DNA of 64,000 nt from Sideroxyarcus emersonii (GTDB lineage Bacteria; Pseudomonadota; Gammaproteobacteria; Burkholderiales; Gallionellaceae): NCBI RefSeq assembly GCF_021654335.1, contig NZ_AP023423.1, positions 776,001 through 840,000 on the forward strand. Reading direction: 5' to 3'. This document shows, piece by piece, positions 30,035 through 41,365 of this stretch. Made by a program: the position numbers and the translations under genes. The notes beneath the pieces are model-generated. The model was not told the DNA's origin. It worked only from the letters and a program-made list of their open reading frames with translations, and searched no databases. The first letter of the stretch is position 1; each line of letters begins with the position of its first letter.

Positions 30035-30352
30035 TCACTGTGCATTGCCTTCCGTATCGAATACCAGCAGCGTCGTTTCGCCGTCGATGTCGGTGATCTC
30101 GGCGGCGCTCAGCTTGCCGTTGTCATGGTAGGTGTAGCGGTGTGCAAGCTCGATCTCGCCATAAGCGAGTTTGTCGAATCCGGACAGACGATCCTGCGTG
30201 TCGAAGTAGCCGCGGAAGTAGGTATTGCGGTTCTCCACTTCGCCGGCTTGCAGTTCGTTTACCAGCTTGAACGGCAGCTTGACCCCGGTGTAAGTGACAA
30301 AGAACCTGAGCGCTTCCCGGCGCTGATCGCGTGCGGCATCCATGCGGTTCAC
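30035..30352 (-). CDS. Conserved nif-associated protein (probably DUF6156)
   Basis: A 105-residue protein with a FFVTYTGVKLPFKLVNEL segment, YFRGYFDTQDRLSGFDKL, and HRYTYHDNGKLSAAEITD, a pattern I associate from memory with DUF6156 proteins of diazotrophs. The C-terminal half has beta-hairpin-like D/N-G turns. Its ATG overlaps the stop of the Nif11-type gene (ATGA), so the two form an operon just downstream of nifA. No catalytic residues can be named. Confidence 0.65.
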   Translation of the reverse strand: MNRMDAARDQRREALRFFVTYTGVKLPFKLVNELQAGEVENRNTYFRGYFDTQDRLSGFDKLAYGEIELAHRYTYHDNGKLSAAEITDIDGETTLLVFDTEGNAQ

Positions 30353-30567
30353 GCGCGCAACAGGGCCTTGGCCAGCCTCTCGGAAAGCTGGTCGGCCGTG
30401 AATTGCGGCTCGTTGGGCGGGTACATCTCATCCTCGATGAAATTGAAACCGTGCTCCTGTGCCAGCGCGAGCAGCTCGCGCACTTTTTGGCAGGCGATGA
30501 GTTTTGCTTGCAATTCCAGGTCTGTCCTTGCTTTGTCGGAGAATCCCTTGATGTCTTTGAGCGCCAT
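30349..30567 (-). CDS. Nif11-domain protein
   Basis: A 72-residue protein with the Nif11 leader-like domain: DLELQAKLIACQKVRELLALA, then HGFNFIEDEM. The family is found in nif clusters with unknown role and also as leader peptides of modified peptides in cyanobacteria. Here there is no modification enzyme nearby and no core peptide after a Gly-Gly site, so it is the nif type. The start at 30567 gives the standard domain; 30612 is possible. It has its own sigma-54 promoter after nifA. Confidence 0.75.
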   Translation of the reverse strand: MALKDIKGFSDKARTDLELQAKLIACQKVRELLALAQEHGFNFIEDEMYPPNEPQFTADQLSERLAKALLRA

Positions 30568-30666
30568 ATATGTCCCGTTTTGTTTTGGAGTAAATGAAAC
30601 AACGGCAAGCATCTGCTCCCGTCATTGTCGGTTGGAGTGTCGTTTTTTCCACCTTGCGCAGCAGGC

Positions 30667-30682
30667 AGCAAATTGCATGCCT
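30667..30682 (-). promoter_or_regulatory. Sigma-54 promoter of the nif11 operon
   Basis: Minus strand reads AGGCATGCAATTTGCT: GG and GC separated by exactly 10 nt with TTTGCT at -12. It lies in the gap between nifA and nif11, 100 nt before ATG 30567. I see no TGT-N10-ACA within about 150 bp upstream. Confidence 0.7.
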
Positions 30683-30719
30683 GTGCCGAGGCGGCGGAAT
30701 GGATGCGGCTGCGGAACGG

Positions 30720-33837
<3,118 letters not shown>

Positions 33838-33846
33838 TTACCGTTC

Positions 33847-33863
33847 AGCAATATCTGTGCCGG
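33847..33863 (-). promoter_or_regulatory. Sigma-54 promoter of nifLA
   Basis: Minus strand reads CCGGCACAGATATTGCT: GG-N10-GC with TTGCT at -12. The -12 GC (33848-33849) is 35 nt before the nifL ATG, an ordinary leader. It implies NifA control of its own operon. Confidence 0.75.
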
Positions 33864-33905
33864 TAATTTTTCGTTGCGCTTCAATGTCGCCGGAAGCGCG
33901 CGGCT

Positions 33906-33921
33906 TGTCGCATTTGCTACA
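33906..33921. promoter_or_regulatory. NifA activator site shared by nifL and rnfA
   Basis: Exact TGT-N10-ACA (TGTCGCATTTGCTACA). It lies about 45 bp upstream of the nifL -24 element and about 107 bp upstream of the rnfA -24 element, on the only stretch between the two divergent promoters. Confidence 0.75.
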
Positions 33922-33969
33922 TCGGTGCGCGGCACGACCCGACAACGACAAAGGTTTTTCGCACCTGTC

Positions 33970-33987
33970 TGGTGCGTTTCGGCACCA
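33970..33987. promoter_or_regulatory. Inverted repeat between nifL and rnfA
   Basis: TGGTGC (33970-33975) and GCACCA (33982-33987) around 6 nt, lying between the NifA site and the rnfA promoter. It could be an operator or bend site; no known motif assigned. Confidence 0.35.
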
Positions 33988-34026
33988 AACGCCTGATTTT
34001 GTGCGCCTCCGCTCGCCGTGCCGGTT

Positions 34027-34043
34027 CTGGCATGCCGCTTGCA
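34027..34043 (+). promoter_or_regulatory. Sigma-54 promoter of the rnf operon
   Basis: CTGGCATGCCGCTTGCA: GG and GC separated by 10 nt, a close match to TGGCACG-N4-TTGCA. The -12 GC lies 27 nt before the rnfA ATG. Confidence 0.85.
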
Positions 34044-34068
34044 CTGAGCAGCACAGGAGACGATCGAT

Positions 34069-34644
34069 ATGCGCGAATATTTGTTACTGCTGCTGAGCAC
34101 CGTGCTGGTGAACAACGTGGTGCTGGTGAAGTTCCTGGGGTTGTGCCCGTTCATGGGCATCTCCAAGAAGACCGATACCGCCGTCAGCATGGGGCTGGCC
34201 ACGACCTTCGTGATGACCATGGCGTCGGCCTCCTGCTGGATGCTGGAGCACTGGCTGCTGGTGCCGCTCGGCATGACCTACCTGCGCATCCTCGTCTACA
34301 TCCTGGTCATCGCGGTGGTGGTGCAGTTCACCGAGATGGTGGTACGCAAGACCAATCCTGCGCTGTACCAGGTGCTGGGCATCTACCTGCCGCTGATCAC
34401 CACCAATTGCGCGGTACTGGGCATCCCGCTGCTGACCACGCAGGAGAAACTGCCCTTCGTGAGCAGCCTGCTGTATGGCTTCGGTTCGGCCGTCGGTTTC
34501 ACCCTGGTACTGCTGCTGTTCGCCGGCTTGCGCGAACGGCTGGCGCTGGCGCAGGTGCCCTCCGCCTTCGTCGGAGCACCGATCGGTTTCATTACCGCAA
34601 GCCTGCTGGCGCTGGCCTTCATGGGTTTTTCGGGATTGGTATGA
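34069..34644 (+). CDS. rnfA: Rnf complex membrane subunit RnfA
   Basis: Six-helix inner-membrane subunit of the ion-translocating ferredoxin:NAD+ oxidoreductase, homologous to RnfE and NqrE. The 191 residues begin [20 protein letters not shown] and contain the inverted-topology Cys motifs GLCPFMG (N-terminal) and TNCAVLG (near 103), which in RnfA/RnfE hold a membrane [2Fe-2S] cluster. CACAGGAGACG precedes the ATG. First gene of rnfABCDGEH. Confidence 0.96.
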   Translation: MREYLLLLLSTVLVNNVVLVKFLGLCPFMGISKKTDTAVSMGLATTFVMTMASASCWMLEHWLLVPLGMTYLRILVYILVIAVVVQFTEMVVRKTNPALYQVLGIYLPLITTNCAVLGIPLLTTQEKLPFVSSLLYGFGSAVGFTLVLLLFAGLRERLALAQVPSAFVGAPIGFITASLLALAFMGFSGLV

Positions 34645-34874
34645 GTCTGGAAAACAAATTTGTGGGGGCGCTGAACAAGGCCGTTCGCCCTGCGCGTGCC
34701 GCAGGGCGAGTCTCGCTGCGCATTGAGTGCCCGTCCCCGATTCATGGTTCGACAAGCGGTGCGTGTGCTGTCCGGACGAAGGTTCTCTGCAGCCACGGCC
34801 TGCCCCTTGCGGGTGCACCACGAACGGCGGGCTTGTTCAACGCTTGAGGTTTCAAGGTATTCAGGAGAGTAAGA
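34645..34874. repeat. rnfA-rnfB spacer with degenerate repetitive sequence
   Basis: No gene. It contains imperfect inverted elements: TTCGCCCTGCG with CGCAGGGCGAG (34683-34710), and a GGTTCGACAAGC / GGTGCACCACGAACGG pair (34747-34830) resembling common extragenic palindromic repeats. A possible consequence is different mRNA levels of rnfA and the rest. Confidence 0.5.
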
Positions 34875-35408
34875 ATGTTCGTCGCTATCGTCAGCCTCAC
34901 GCTACTCGGTTCGGCACTCGGGCTTTTCCTCGGCGTCGCGTCGCGTCGCCTCGAAGTGGAAGGCAACCCGCTGGTCGCCGAGATACAGGCCATCCTGCCC
35001 GGGTCGCAGTGCGGTCAATGCGGCTTCCCCGGCTGTGCCGGCGCGGCGCAGGCGCTGGCCGACCGCAGCGCACCCGTCACCTTGTGCCCGCCCGGCGGCC
35101 GAGCCGTGGTGCAGGCGCTCGCGGCCAAGCTTGGTGTCGAAGCCAACCTGTCCGATGTGAAAGACAGCGTGCCGATGATCGCCGAAGTGAAAGAGGAGAT
35201 CTGCATCGGCTGCACGCGCTGCTTCAAGGTCTGTCCCACCGACGCCATCATGGGGGCTGCGCAGCAGATCCATTCGGTGTTCCGCGAAGCCTGCACCGCG
35301 TGCGGAAAATGCGTTGAAGTATGCCCGACCGAATCGGTGACGCTGCAACCCATCCCGGTGACGCTGCAATCGTGGCACTGGCATAAACCGAGGGAGGCAG
35401 CATGCTGA
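34875..35408 (+). CDS. rnfB: Rnf electron transport protein RnfB
   Basis: Membrane-anchored ferredoxin-like subunit that takes or gives electrons at the cytosolic face. One N-terminal membrane helix (LTLLGSALGLFLGVA), then the 4Fe-4S motif LPGSQCGQCGFPGC with a further Cys in LCPPGG, then two ferredoxin motifs CIGCTRCFKVCP and CTACGKCVEVCP. The 177 residues match short RnfB forms. CAGGAGAGT precedes the ATG; the stop overlaps rnfC by 7 nt. Confidence 0.96.
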   Translation: MFVAIVSLTLLGSALGLFLGVASRRLEVEGNPLVAEIQAILPGSQCGQCGFPGCAGAAQALADRSAPVTLCPPGGRAVVQALAAKLGVEANLSDVKDSVPMIAEVKEEICIGCTRCFKVCPTDAIMGAAQQIHSVFREACTACGKCVEVCPTESVTLQPIPVTLQSWHWHKPREAAC

Positions 35409-36985
35409 ATTCACGGCCAGTTCGACCGTTCTCCCTGAACCAGTCGAAGGAGCCGGCGGTGCTGGCGCAGCGCCGCTCATGGTTCGACAGGGTCGCCACG
35501 AACGGCCTGTTCAAGTTGAGGGGCGGCGTGCATCCGGAAGGTCGCAAGGACTTGTCGGCCGAGCGCGATATCCGGGTTCTGCCGCTGCCGAAGAAGTTGT
35601 TCGTGCCGTTGCAGCAGCATATCGGGGCACCCGCCACGCCGGTGGTGAAAGTGGGCGAGCGGGTGCTGAAAGGACAGTTGCTCGCCGCGGCGCAAGGTGC
35701 GGTCTCCTCGTCCGTGCATGCGCCGACTTCCGGCGTCATCGCTGCGCTGGGCGATTTTCCTGCGCCGCACCCATCGGGCTTGCCGGTGCCGACCATCACG
35801 CTGGAAAGCGATGGCGCAGACAAATGGATTGCGACGGAAACGGTGGCCGATCCGTTTGCGCTCCCGCCCGAAGACATTGCTGCACGGGTAGCCGCAGCGG
35901 GCATCGTCGGCCTGGGCGGGGCGACTTTCCCGGCCGCGCTCAAACTCAACCTGAGCCGCAGCAGCGGCGTGCAGACGCTGATCATGAACGGCGGCGAATG
36001 CGAGCCCTACCTGACTTGCGACGACCGCATCATGCGCGAGCGGGCAGCGCAGATCGTCGAGGGCATCCGCCTGATCGCGATGGCCGTCGATGCGCAGGAG
36101 GCACTGGTCGGCATCGAAGACAACAAGCCGGAAGCCGTCGCAGCGATGCGAGCGGCGGCACAGGGCACTGCCGTGAAGGTCGTGGCGATGCCGAGCATGT
36201 ACCCGATGGGCTCGGAGAAACAGATCATCCAGGTGCTCACCGGCAAGGAGATTCCCGCCGGCGGCCGTCCCGCCGACATCGGTGTGCTGGTGCACAACGT
36301 CGCCACCGCATTCGCCGTGCAACAGGCGATCCGTCACGGGAGGCCGCTGGTTTCGCGCATCGTCACGATCAGCGGCGCGGCGATCAGGACGGCCTGCAAC
36401 GTGGAAGCGCTGGTCGGCACGCCGGTACAGGAACTGATCGAATTCGCCGGCGGCTACGCGCAACCTGCTGCCCGCCTGGTGCTGGGCGGCCCGATGATGG
36501 GGCAGCAATTCACCAATACCGGCGTGCCGGTGGTGAAGGGCACCAGCGGTGTGCTCGCACTCACGGCATCCGAGATCGGACAGGCGGAAGCTTCGCCCTG
36601 CATCCGCTGTTCCACCTGCGTGCGAGCTTGTCCGGTCGGCCTGCTGCCGCTGGAGATGGCCTCCCGCATCCGCGCATCCGACCTGGCCGGCGCGGTCGCA
36701 TTCGGCCTGAAGGATTGCATCGCCTGCGGTTCCTGTTCGTATGTGTGCCCGGCGCATATCCCGCTGGTGCATTACTTCAACTATGCCAAGGGCGATCTTG
36801 CCGCGCAGGAGCGCGCCAGGCTGAAGCAGGAAGCGACGAGGAAGCTGGCTGACGCACGCAGCGAGCGCATCGCGCGCATCGAGCGCGAACGTGCCGAGGC
36901 GGCAGCAAGACGCAAGGCCGCGCGCGAGGCGAAAGAGCGAGCGGCAAAAGAGGCGGCCGCCAAGGCCGCAACGGAGGCAGCATGA
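35402..36985 (+). CDS. rnfC: Rnf electron transport subunit RnfC
   Basis: Peripheral subunit that binds NADH and FMN. An N-terminal barrel (KGQLLAAAQGAVSSSVHAPTS), a NuoF-like nucleotide-binding domain (GLGGATFPAALKLNL, NGGECEPYLTCDD), an SLBB domain, and two 4Fe-4S motifs (CIRCSTCVRACP near 400 and CIACGSCSYVCP near 440). It ends in an Ala/Arg/Lys/Glu-rich coiled coil (~470-527), a common RnfC tail. It overlaps rnfB by 7 nt. An inverted-repeat element separates it from rnfD. Confidence 0.96.
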   Translation: MLNSRPVRPFSLNQSKEPAVLAQRRSWFDRVATNGLFKLRGGVHPEGRKDLSAERDIRVLPLPKKLFVPLQQHIGAPATPVVKVGERVLKGQLLAAAQGAVSSSVHAPTSGVIAALGDFPAPHPSGLPVPTITLESDGADKWIATETVADPFALPPEDIAARVAAAGIVGLGGATFPAALKLNLSRSSGVQTLIMNGGECEPYLTCDDRIMRERAAQIVEGIRLIAMAVDAQEALVGIEDNKPEAVAAMRAAAQGTAVKVVAMPSMYPMGSEKQIIQVLTGKEIPAGGRPADIGVLVHNVATAFAVQQAIRHGRPLVSRIVTISGAAIRTACNVEALVGTPVQELIEFAGGYAQPAARLVLGGPMMGQQFTNTGVPVVKGTSGVLALTASEIGQAEASPCIRCSTCVRACPVGLLPLEMASRIRASDLAGAVAFGLKDCIACGSCSYVCPAHIPLVHYFNYAKGDLAAQERARLKQEATRKLADARSERIARIERERAEAAARRKAAREAKERAAKEAAAKAATEAA

Positions 36986-37006
36986 CTGCAATGAACTTGA
37001 AAGCCT

Positions 37007-37130
37007 GTCATTCCGGCGCAGGCCGGAATCCAGCCGGAGACGCAACCCGCGTAGCGGACAAAACTGAAGTGCTGTCCTGCCGTGCGGGAAATCATTCGAT
37101 CATCTGGATTCCGGCCTGCGCCGGAATGAC
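37007..37130. repeat. Paired inverted-repeat element, copy 2 (rnfC-rnfD spacer)
   Basis: Perfect 27-bp arms at 37007-37033 and 37104-37130 around a 70-nt core. The core shares CCCGCGTAGCGGACAAAAC (37046-37064) exactly with copy 3 (38909-38927). It is non-coding and sits 31 nt before the rnfD start. Confidence 0.85.
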
Positions 37131-37160
37131 GGGGTTGTTATCCGTGCAGAGGAGCAGAAC

Positions 37161-38222
37161 ATGAACCCCATCGCCCATTCCCCGCACGCGCATGCTCCCG
37201 TCTCCATCGGCAAGGTGATGGGCACGGTGTTGCTGGCGCTCACGCCTGCCACCTTGTTCGGCTTCTGGCTGTACGGCTGGCCGGCGATCAACCTGTGGGC
37301 AGTGTCGCTGCTCGCGGCCATTGCCGGCGAGGCATTCGCGGTGCGGCTGCAGGGGCGCGCCCTGCGCCCGGTGCTGCTGGACGGTTCCGGCATTCTCACC
37401 GCATGGCTGCTGGCGATCTCGTTGCCGCCGTTCGCGCCCTGGTGGATCGCTGCGCTGGGCAGCCTGTTCGCCGTCGTCATCGGCAAGCAGGTGTTCGGCG
37501 GGCTGGGGCAGAACGTGTTCAACCCGGCGATGGCGGCACGCGTGATGCTGCTGATTTCGTTCCCGCTGGAGATGACGACCTGGGTTGCACCCGCACCGCT
37601 GGGCTCGGCGCATGCGCCGGGCTGGCTGGACAGCCTGCGCATCACCTTCATGAGCCAGCCGCTGGACGGCATGGCCAGCGCCTCGCTGCTCGGCCATGTG
37701 AAGACCGAGTTCACGCGCGGTGTCGGGCTGGATCAGGCGCTGGTCGGATATTACGCACCGCTCGATGCGCTATGGGGCAGCCGTGCCGGGAGCCTGGGCG
37801 AGACGGCTGCATTGCTGATACTGCTCGGCGGCTTGTTCCTCATCGCGCGCCGCATCATCACCTGGCACGCGCCGGTCGCCATGCTGCTCGGCGCTGCCGT
37901 GCCTGCGCTGGTCTTCAATGCAGTCGATGGCAGCCATTACGCCGGGCCGATGTATCACCTGCTTTCCGGTGGCCTGATGCTGGGCGCGTTCTTCATCGTC
38001 ACCGATCCTGTGACCTCGCCGAATACCGCCACGGGACAGCTCATCTTCGGTTTCGGTTGCGGCCTGATGACCTGGATCATCCGCACCTGGGGCGGCTATC
38101 CGGAAGGCGTGGCGTTCGCCGTGATGATCATGAACACGGTCACGCCGCTGATCGACCAGTACGTCAAACCGCGCATCTACGGGCGGGACCGCAAGGGCGC
38201 GGCGCTGGCAGCGAAAGGATAG
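37161..38222 (+). CDS. rnfD: Rnf membrane flavoprotein subunit RnfD
   Basis: Polytopic subunit homologous to NqrB that carries covalent FMN and probably moves ions. About nine to ten membrane helices are visible (for example QVFGGLGQNVFNPAMAARVM, LMLGAFFIVTDPVTSP). The covalent-FMN site expected as D-x2-S/T-G-A-T here reads LDGMASASLLG near 175, with Ser in place of Thr. GAGGAGCAGAAC precedes ATG 37161. Followed by rnfG after 4 nt. Confidence 0.95.
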   Translation: MNPIAHSPHAHAPVSIGKVMGTVLLALTPATLFGFWLYGWPAINLWAVSLLAAIAGEAFAVRLQGRALRPVLLDGSGILTAWLLAISLPPFAPWWIAALGSLFAVVIGKQVFGGLGQNVFNPAMAARVMLLISFPLEMTTWVAPAPLGSAHAPGWLDSLRITFMSQPLDGMASASLLGHVKTEFTRGVGLDQALVGYYAPLDALWGSRAGSLGETAALLILLGGLFLIARRIITWHAPVAMLLGAAVPALVFNAVDGSHYAGPMYHLLSGGLMLGAFFIVTDPVTSPNTATGQLIFGFGCGLMTWIIRTWGGYPEGVAFAVMIMNTVTPLIDQYVKPRIYGRDRKGAALAAKG

Positions 38223-38226
38223 GACG

Positions 38227-38856
38227 ATGAAACTCGAAAAACTGCGCGGCAAGTTGTTTTACCAGGGTGTGCTGCTCGGCAGCGTGGCCCTGCTCACCAG
38301 TGCGGCGCTGGCCTATGCCGCGCACCTGACCGAAGCCGACATCAAGGCGGCGGAAGCGGCCGACCTGAAACAGTCGCTGACACAGGTGCTGCCGGGGGAA
38401 TACGAGAACGACCTGCTCAAGGATACCGTCACGCTGTCCGGCCAGGGCGGCGATGTCTTGGTGTATCGCGCACGCCGGCAGGGCAAGGTCGAGGCAGTGG
38501 TGTACCGCATGATCGGCCATGGCTATGCAGGCGCCCTGGTGTGCGTGATGGGCGTGTCGCGCGAGGGCAGGATCCTTGGTGTGCGCGTCATCAGCCATAA
38601 GGAGACGCCGGGCCTGGGCGACAAGATCGAGCCCGCCAAGAGCAACTGGATCCATGCCTTCGAAGGCAAATGGCTGGGCGAGCCGCCGGCGGACAAGTGG
38701 GGCGTGAAGAAAGACGGCGGCGTGTTCGACCAGTTCGCGGGCGCGACCATCACCCCGCGCGGGGTGGTCAGGGCGGTGAAGGAAGGCTTGGAATTCTTTG
38801 AACAGAACCGGAGTGTGTTGCTGGACGAGTCCGCTCCCGCGGGAGATAAATCATGA
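38227..38856 (+). CDS. rnfG: Rnf flavoprotein subunit RnfG
   Basis: Single-anchor subunit homologous to NqrC with covalent FMN on the outer face. An N-terminal membrane helix (YQGVLLGSVALLTSAALAYA), the domain core (ISHKETPGLGDKIE), and the flavinylation motif AGATITPRGVV near 175, with acceptor Thr present. 209 residues, normal length. Starts 4 nt after rnfD. Confidence 0.96.
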   Translation: MKLEKLRGKLFYQGVLLGSVALLTSAALAYAAHLTEADIKAAEAADLKQSLTQVLPGEYENDLLKDTVTLSGQGGDVLVYRARRQGKVEAVVYRMIGHGYAGALVCVMGVSREGRILGVRVISHKETPGLGDKIEPAKSNWIHAFEGKWLGEPPADKWGVKKDGGVFDQFAGATITPRGVVRAVKEGLEFFEQNRSVLLDESAPAGDKS

Positions 38857-38867
38857 TCTCGTCAAGC

Positions 38868-38993
38868 CGTCATTCCGGCGCAGGCCGGAATCCAGCAAAA
38901 ACAAGCAGCCCGCGTAGCGGACAAAACCGCAATTTGGTCTCGCTGCGTGAGAAATTATCTGATTGCCTGGATTCCGGCCTGCGCCGGATAACC
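38868..38993. repeat. Paired inverted-repeat element, copy 3 (rnfG-rnfE spacer)
   Basis: A 28-bp left arm (38868-38895) and a right arm (38967-38988) that is exact for 22 bp and then decays. The core carries the same 19-nt block as copy 2. It begins 12 nt after the rnfG stop; after it come ~80 nt without features to rnfE. Confidence 0.8.
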
Positions 38994-39072
38994 AGCGACT
39001 TGGCTGGCGTTGTTTGCCAGCCTAGTCGAATGGCTATAGTTCCATCAATGACGGGTTCGGAGGGCATTTGAA

Positions 39073-39753
39073 ATGAGCGGAAATTACGCACGCATCACCA
39101 GGGACGGCCTGTGGGACAACAACATCGTCTTTGCGCAGATCCTCGGCATGTGCCCGACCATGGCGGTGACCAGCAGCGCCACCAACGGCCTCGGCATGGG
39201 GCTGGCGACCACGGCCGTGCTGCTGGCCTCCAATGCGATCATTTCGGCGGTGCGCGATTTGATCAGCCCGGACGTGCGCATCCCTGTTTACATCGTGCTG
39301 ATTGCGACGCTGGTGACGCTGGTGGACGTGAGCCTGAATGCCTGGGCGCATGACCTGTACAAGGTGCTGGGCCTGTATATCGCGCTGATCGTGGCGAACT
39401 GCGCCGTGCTCGGTCGCGCCGAAGCGTTCGCCGCCAAGTACGGCGTAGGCGAGGCGGCGATGGACGGCTTGATGATGGGGCTGGGCTTCACTTTCGCGCT
39501 GACCACCATCGGCGGCATCCGCGAAGTGCTGGGCGCGGGCACCTTGTTCGCCAATGCGCACCTGCTGCTGGGGCCGGCCTTCGCCTTCCTCGAGACCACC
39601 GTGATACCCGATTACAAGGGCTACCTGCTGATGATCCTGCCGCCCGGCGGTTTCATGGTGCTGGGATTCCTGCTGGCCGGTCGCCGCGTCATCGAGAGCC
39701 GCCGTGCGGCGCGTGCTGCAACCGCGGCCGTGCCTGAAGCGGCGGCGAGTTAG
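39073..39753 (+). CDS. rnfE: Rnf complex membrane subunit RnfE
   Basis: Six-helix membrane subunit paired with RnfA in inverted topology. Cys motifs GMCPTMAVT (about 29-33) and ANCAVLGRAE (about 108-113) match the RnfA/E cluster site. 226 residues with an Ala/Arg-rich cytosolic tail. GGAGGGCATTTGAA precedes the ATG. rnfH follows after 10 nt. Confidence 0.96.
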   Translation: MSGNYARITRDGLWDNNIVFAQILGMCPTMAVTSSATNGLGMGLATTAVLLASNAIISAVRDLISPDVRIPVYIVLIATLVTLVDVSLNAWAHDLYKVLGLYIALIVANCAVLGRAEAFAAKYGVGEAAMDGLMMGLGFTFALTTIGGIREVLGAGTLFANAHLLLGPAFAFLETTVIPDYKGYLLMILPPGGFMVLGFLLAGRRVIESRRAARAATAAVPEAAAS

Positions 39754-39763
39754 GGGAGGGAGC

Positions 39764-40045
39764 ATGCAGATCGGCGTCGCGTATTCCGAACCAGCACAAC
39801 AACTCTGGCTGCGTATCGACGTGGCGGAAGAGGCCACCGTGCAGGCCGCCATCGAGCAATCCGGCATCCTGAAGAAATTTCCGGAGCTCGAATTAGCCAA
39901 TTGCACGGTCGGTATTTTTGGTAAAGTCGCCCAACTTGACGCGACGCTCAGGCCCGGCGACCGGGTGGAGATATACCGCGCCATCACAGCCGATCCGGCT
40001 ACTGTGCCGCGCCGTCGCATCGAAGGAGATGACGACGACGATTAA
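39764..40045 (+). CDS. rnfH: RnfH/RatB-type ubiquitin-fold protein
   Basis: A 93-residue beta-grasp protein: MQIGVAYSEPAQQLWLRIDV at the N-terminus, CTVGIFGKVAQLDATLRPGDRVEIYR in the middle, both typical of RnfH. RRRIEGDDDDD is an acidic tail. GGGGAGGG precedes the ATG. RnfH commonly closes rnf operons of diazotrophs; its exact function is not settled. Confidence 0.93.
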   Translation: MQIGVAYSEPAQQLWLRIDVAEEATVQAAIEQSGILKKFPELELANCTVGIFGKVAQLDATLRPGDRVEIYRAITADPATVPRRRIEGDDDDD

Positions 40046-40064
40046 CGCCTGAATTGGGAACGAA

Positions 40065-41303
40065 ATGGAATCCTCTGCAGCCCTGGAACTCGCAAAACAC
40101 ACGCTTCTGGTTTTCGGCATCATCCTGGGCATCGGGACGTTTTCCGGTTTATTGGCGCGTCTGGTCAAGGTGCCCGATGTGGTGGTGTTCCTGCTGGTCG
40201 GCATGCTGATCGGTCCCGGCGTGCTGGGCCTGGTGGACATCAAGGCGGATTCGACCGTCAACCAGCTGATCCTGATCTTCGGCTCCAGCTACATCCTGTT
40301 CGACGGCGGTGCGTCGATCAAGCTCGGGGTGCTGAAGGAGGTGTGGATCACGCTGCTGGTGATCGCCACCATCGGCGTGCTGGTCACGGCGTTCATCACC
40401 GGCGTGGCAGCCTACTACCTGCTCGGCGTACCATTCATCGTTGCGCTGTTGCTGGGTTCCACACTGGCCTCCACCGACCCGGCCACGCTGGTGCCGGTGT
40501 TCAAGCAGATCAGGATCAAGGAACGCGTGGCGCAAACCGTGATGAGCGAATCCGCCTTCAACGATGCGATGGGCGCCATCGTCACCTTCACAGTGCTGGC
40601 GGTGGCGATGGGTTCGGGAGACTTCTCTGCTGCCGATGCGCTGTTCGATCTGGTCAAACAGTCACTGTTCGGCGTCGTGATCGGCGGCGTGCTCGGTTAT
40701 GCTGCAGCGGTATTGATTGCGCACGAAAAATTCGGTTTCTTGTCCGAGTATGCGCCGGTGGTCACTTTGATGGCGGTGATCGGTGCCTACATGGGTGCGG
40801 ACGGCATGCATGCCAGCGGCTTCATGGCGGTATTTGTGTTCGGCATCATGCTCGGCAACCAGGAATCCTTCGGCCTGACACGCGCGTACGAGGATCACAA
40901 GCTGCTTGAGGATTTCATCCTGACCACCGCGCTGATCATGCGCATGTTCATCTTCATCCTGCTCGGTACTCAGGTTGACTTCGGCCTGATGAGCCAGTAT
41001 CTCTTTGCCGGAGCGGCTGTCGTGGCGATCTTCATGCTGGTCGCCCGCCCGGTCACCGTGTTCCTGTGCGCATTGCCTGATCGCCGTGCCAGATGGAGTT
41101 TCAAGGAGATGTTGTTCATGTGCTGGACGCGCGAAACCGGTGTCATCCCGGGTGCGCTGGCCGGCATGCTGGTCGGCATGAAGGCGCCGGGTGCGCAGGT
41201 CATCGCCTCCGTCACCTTCATCGCCATCCTGATGACCATCCTGATCCAGGCTACCACCACCAAGTGGCTGGCGAATAAGCTCGGCCTGCTGATCGAAAAG
41301 TAA
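40065..41303 (+). CDS. CPA1-type cation:proton antiporter
   Basis: A 412-residue inner-membrane Na+(K+)/H+ antiporter with about 12-13 helices. Family motifs include GLLARLVKVPDVVVFLLVGM, FDGGASIKLG, STDPATLVPVF and ESAFNDAMGAI, the latter with the ion-binding ND pair. It starts 19 nt after rnfH on the same strand, so it may be read from the rnf operon and recycle cations moved by Rnf. The coupling ion is not determinable here. Confidence 0.88.
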   Translation: MESSAALELAKHTLLVFGIILGIGTFSGLLARLVKVPDVVVFLLVGMLIGPGVLGLVDIKADSTVNQLILIFGSSYILFDGGASIKLGVLKEVWITLLVIATIGVLVTAFITGVAAYYLLGVPFIVALLLGSTLASTDPATLVPVFKQIRIKERVAQTVMSESAFNDAMGAIVTFTVLAVAMGSGDFSAADALFDLVKQSLFGVVIGGVLGYAAAVLIAHEKFGFLSEYAPVVTLMAVIGAYMGADGMHASGFMAVFVFGIMLGNQESFGLTRAYEDHKLLEDFILTTALIMRMFIFILLGTQVDFGLMSQYLFAGAAVVAIFMLVARPVTVFLCALPDRRARWSFKEMLFMCWTRETGVIPGALAGMLVGMKAPGAQVIASVTFIAILMTILIQATTTKWLANKLGLLIEK

Positions 41304-41365
41304 TGCTTGTATTTCGGCAGTGCCTACGGGAGAGAGTGTCGGTGCTTGCAAAAATTGCACTGTGC

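Noticed and set aside
34727..35317. Rightward 196-codon ORF across the rnfA-rnfB gap
   Set aside because: It overlaps rnfB in another frame and runs through repeat sequence; no domain.
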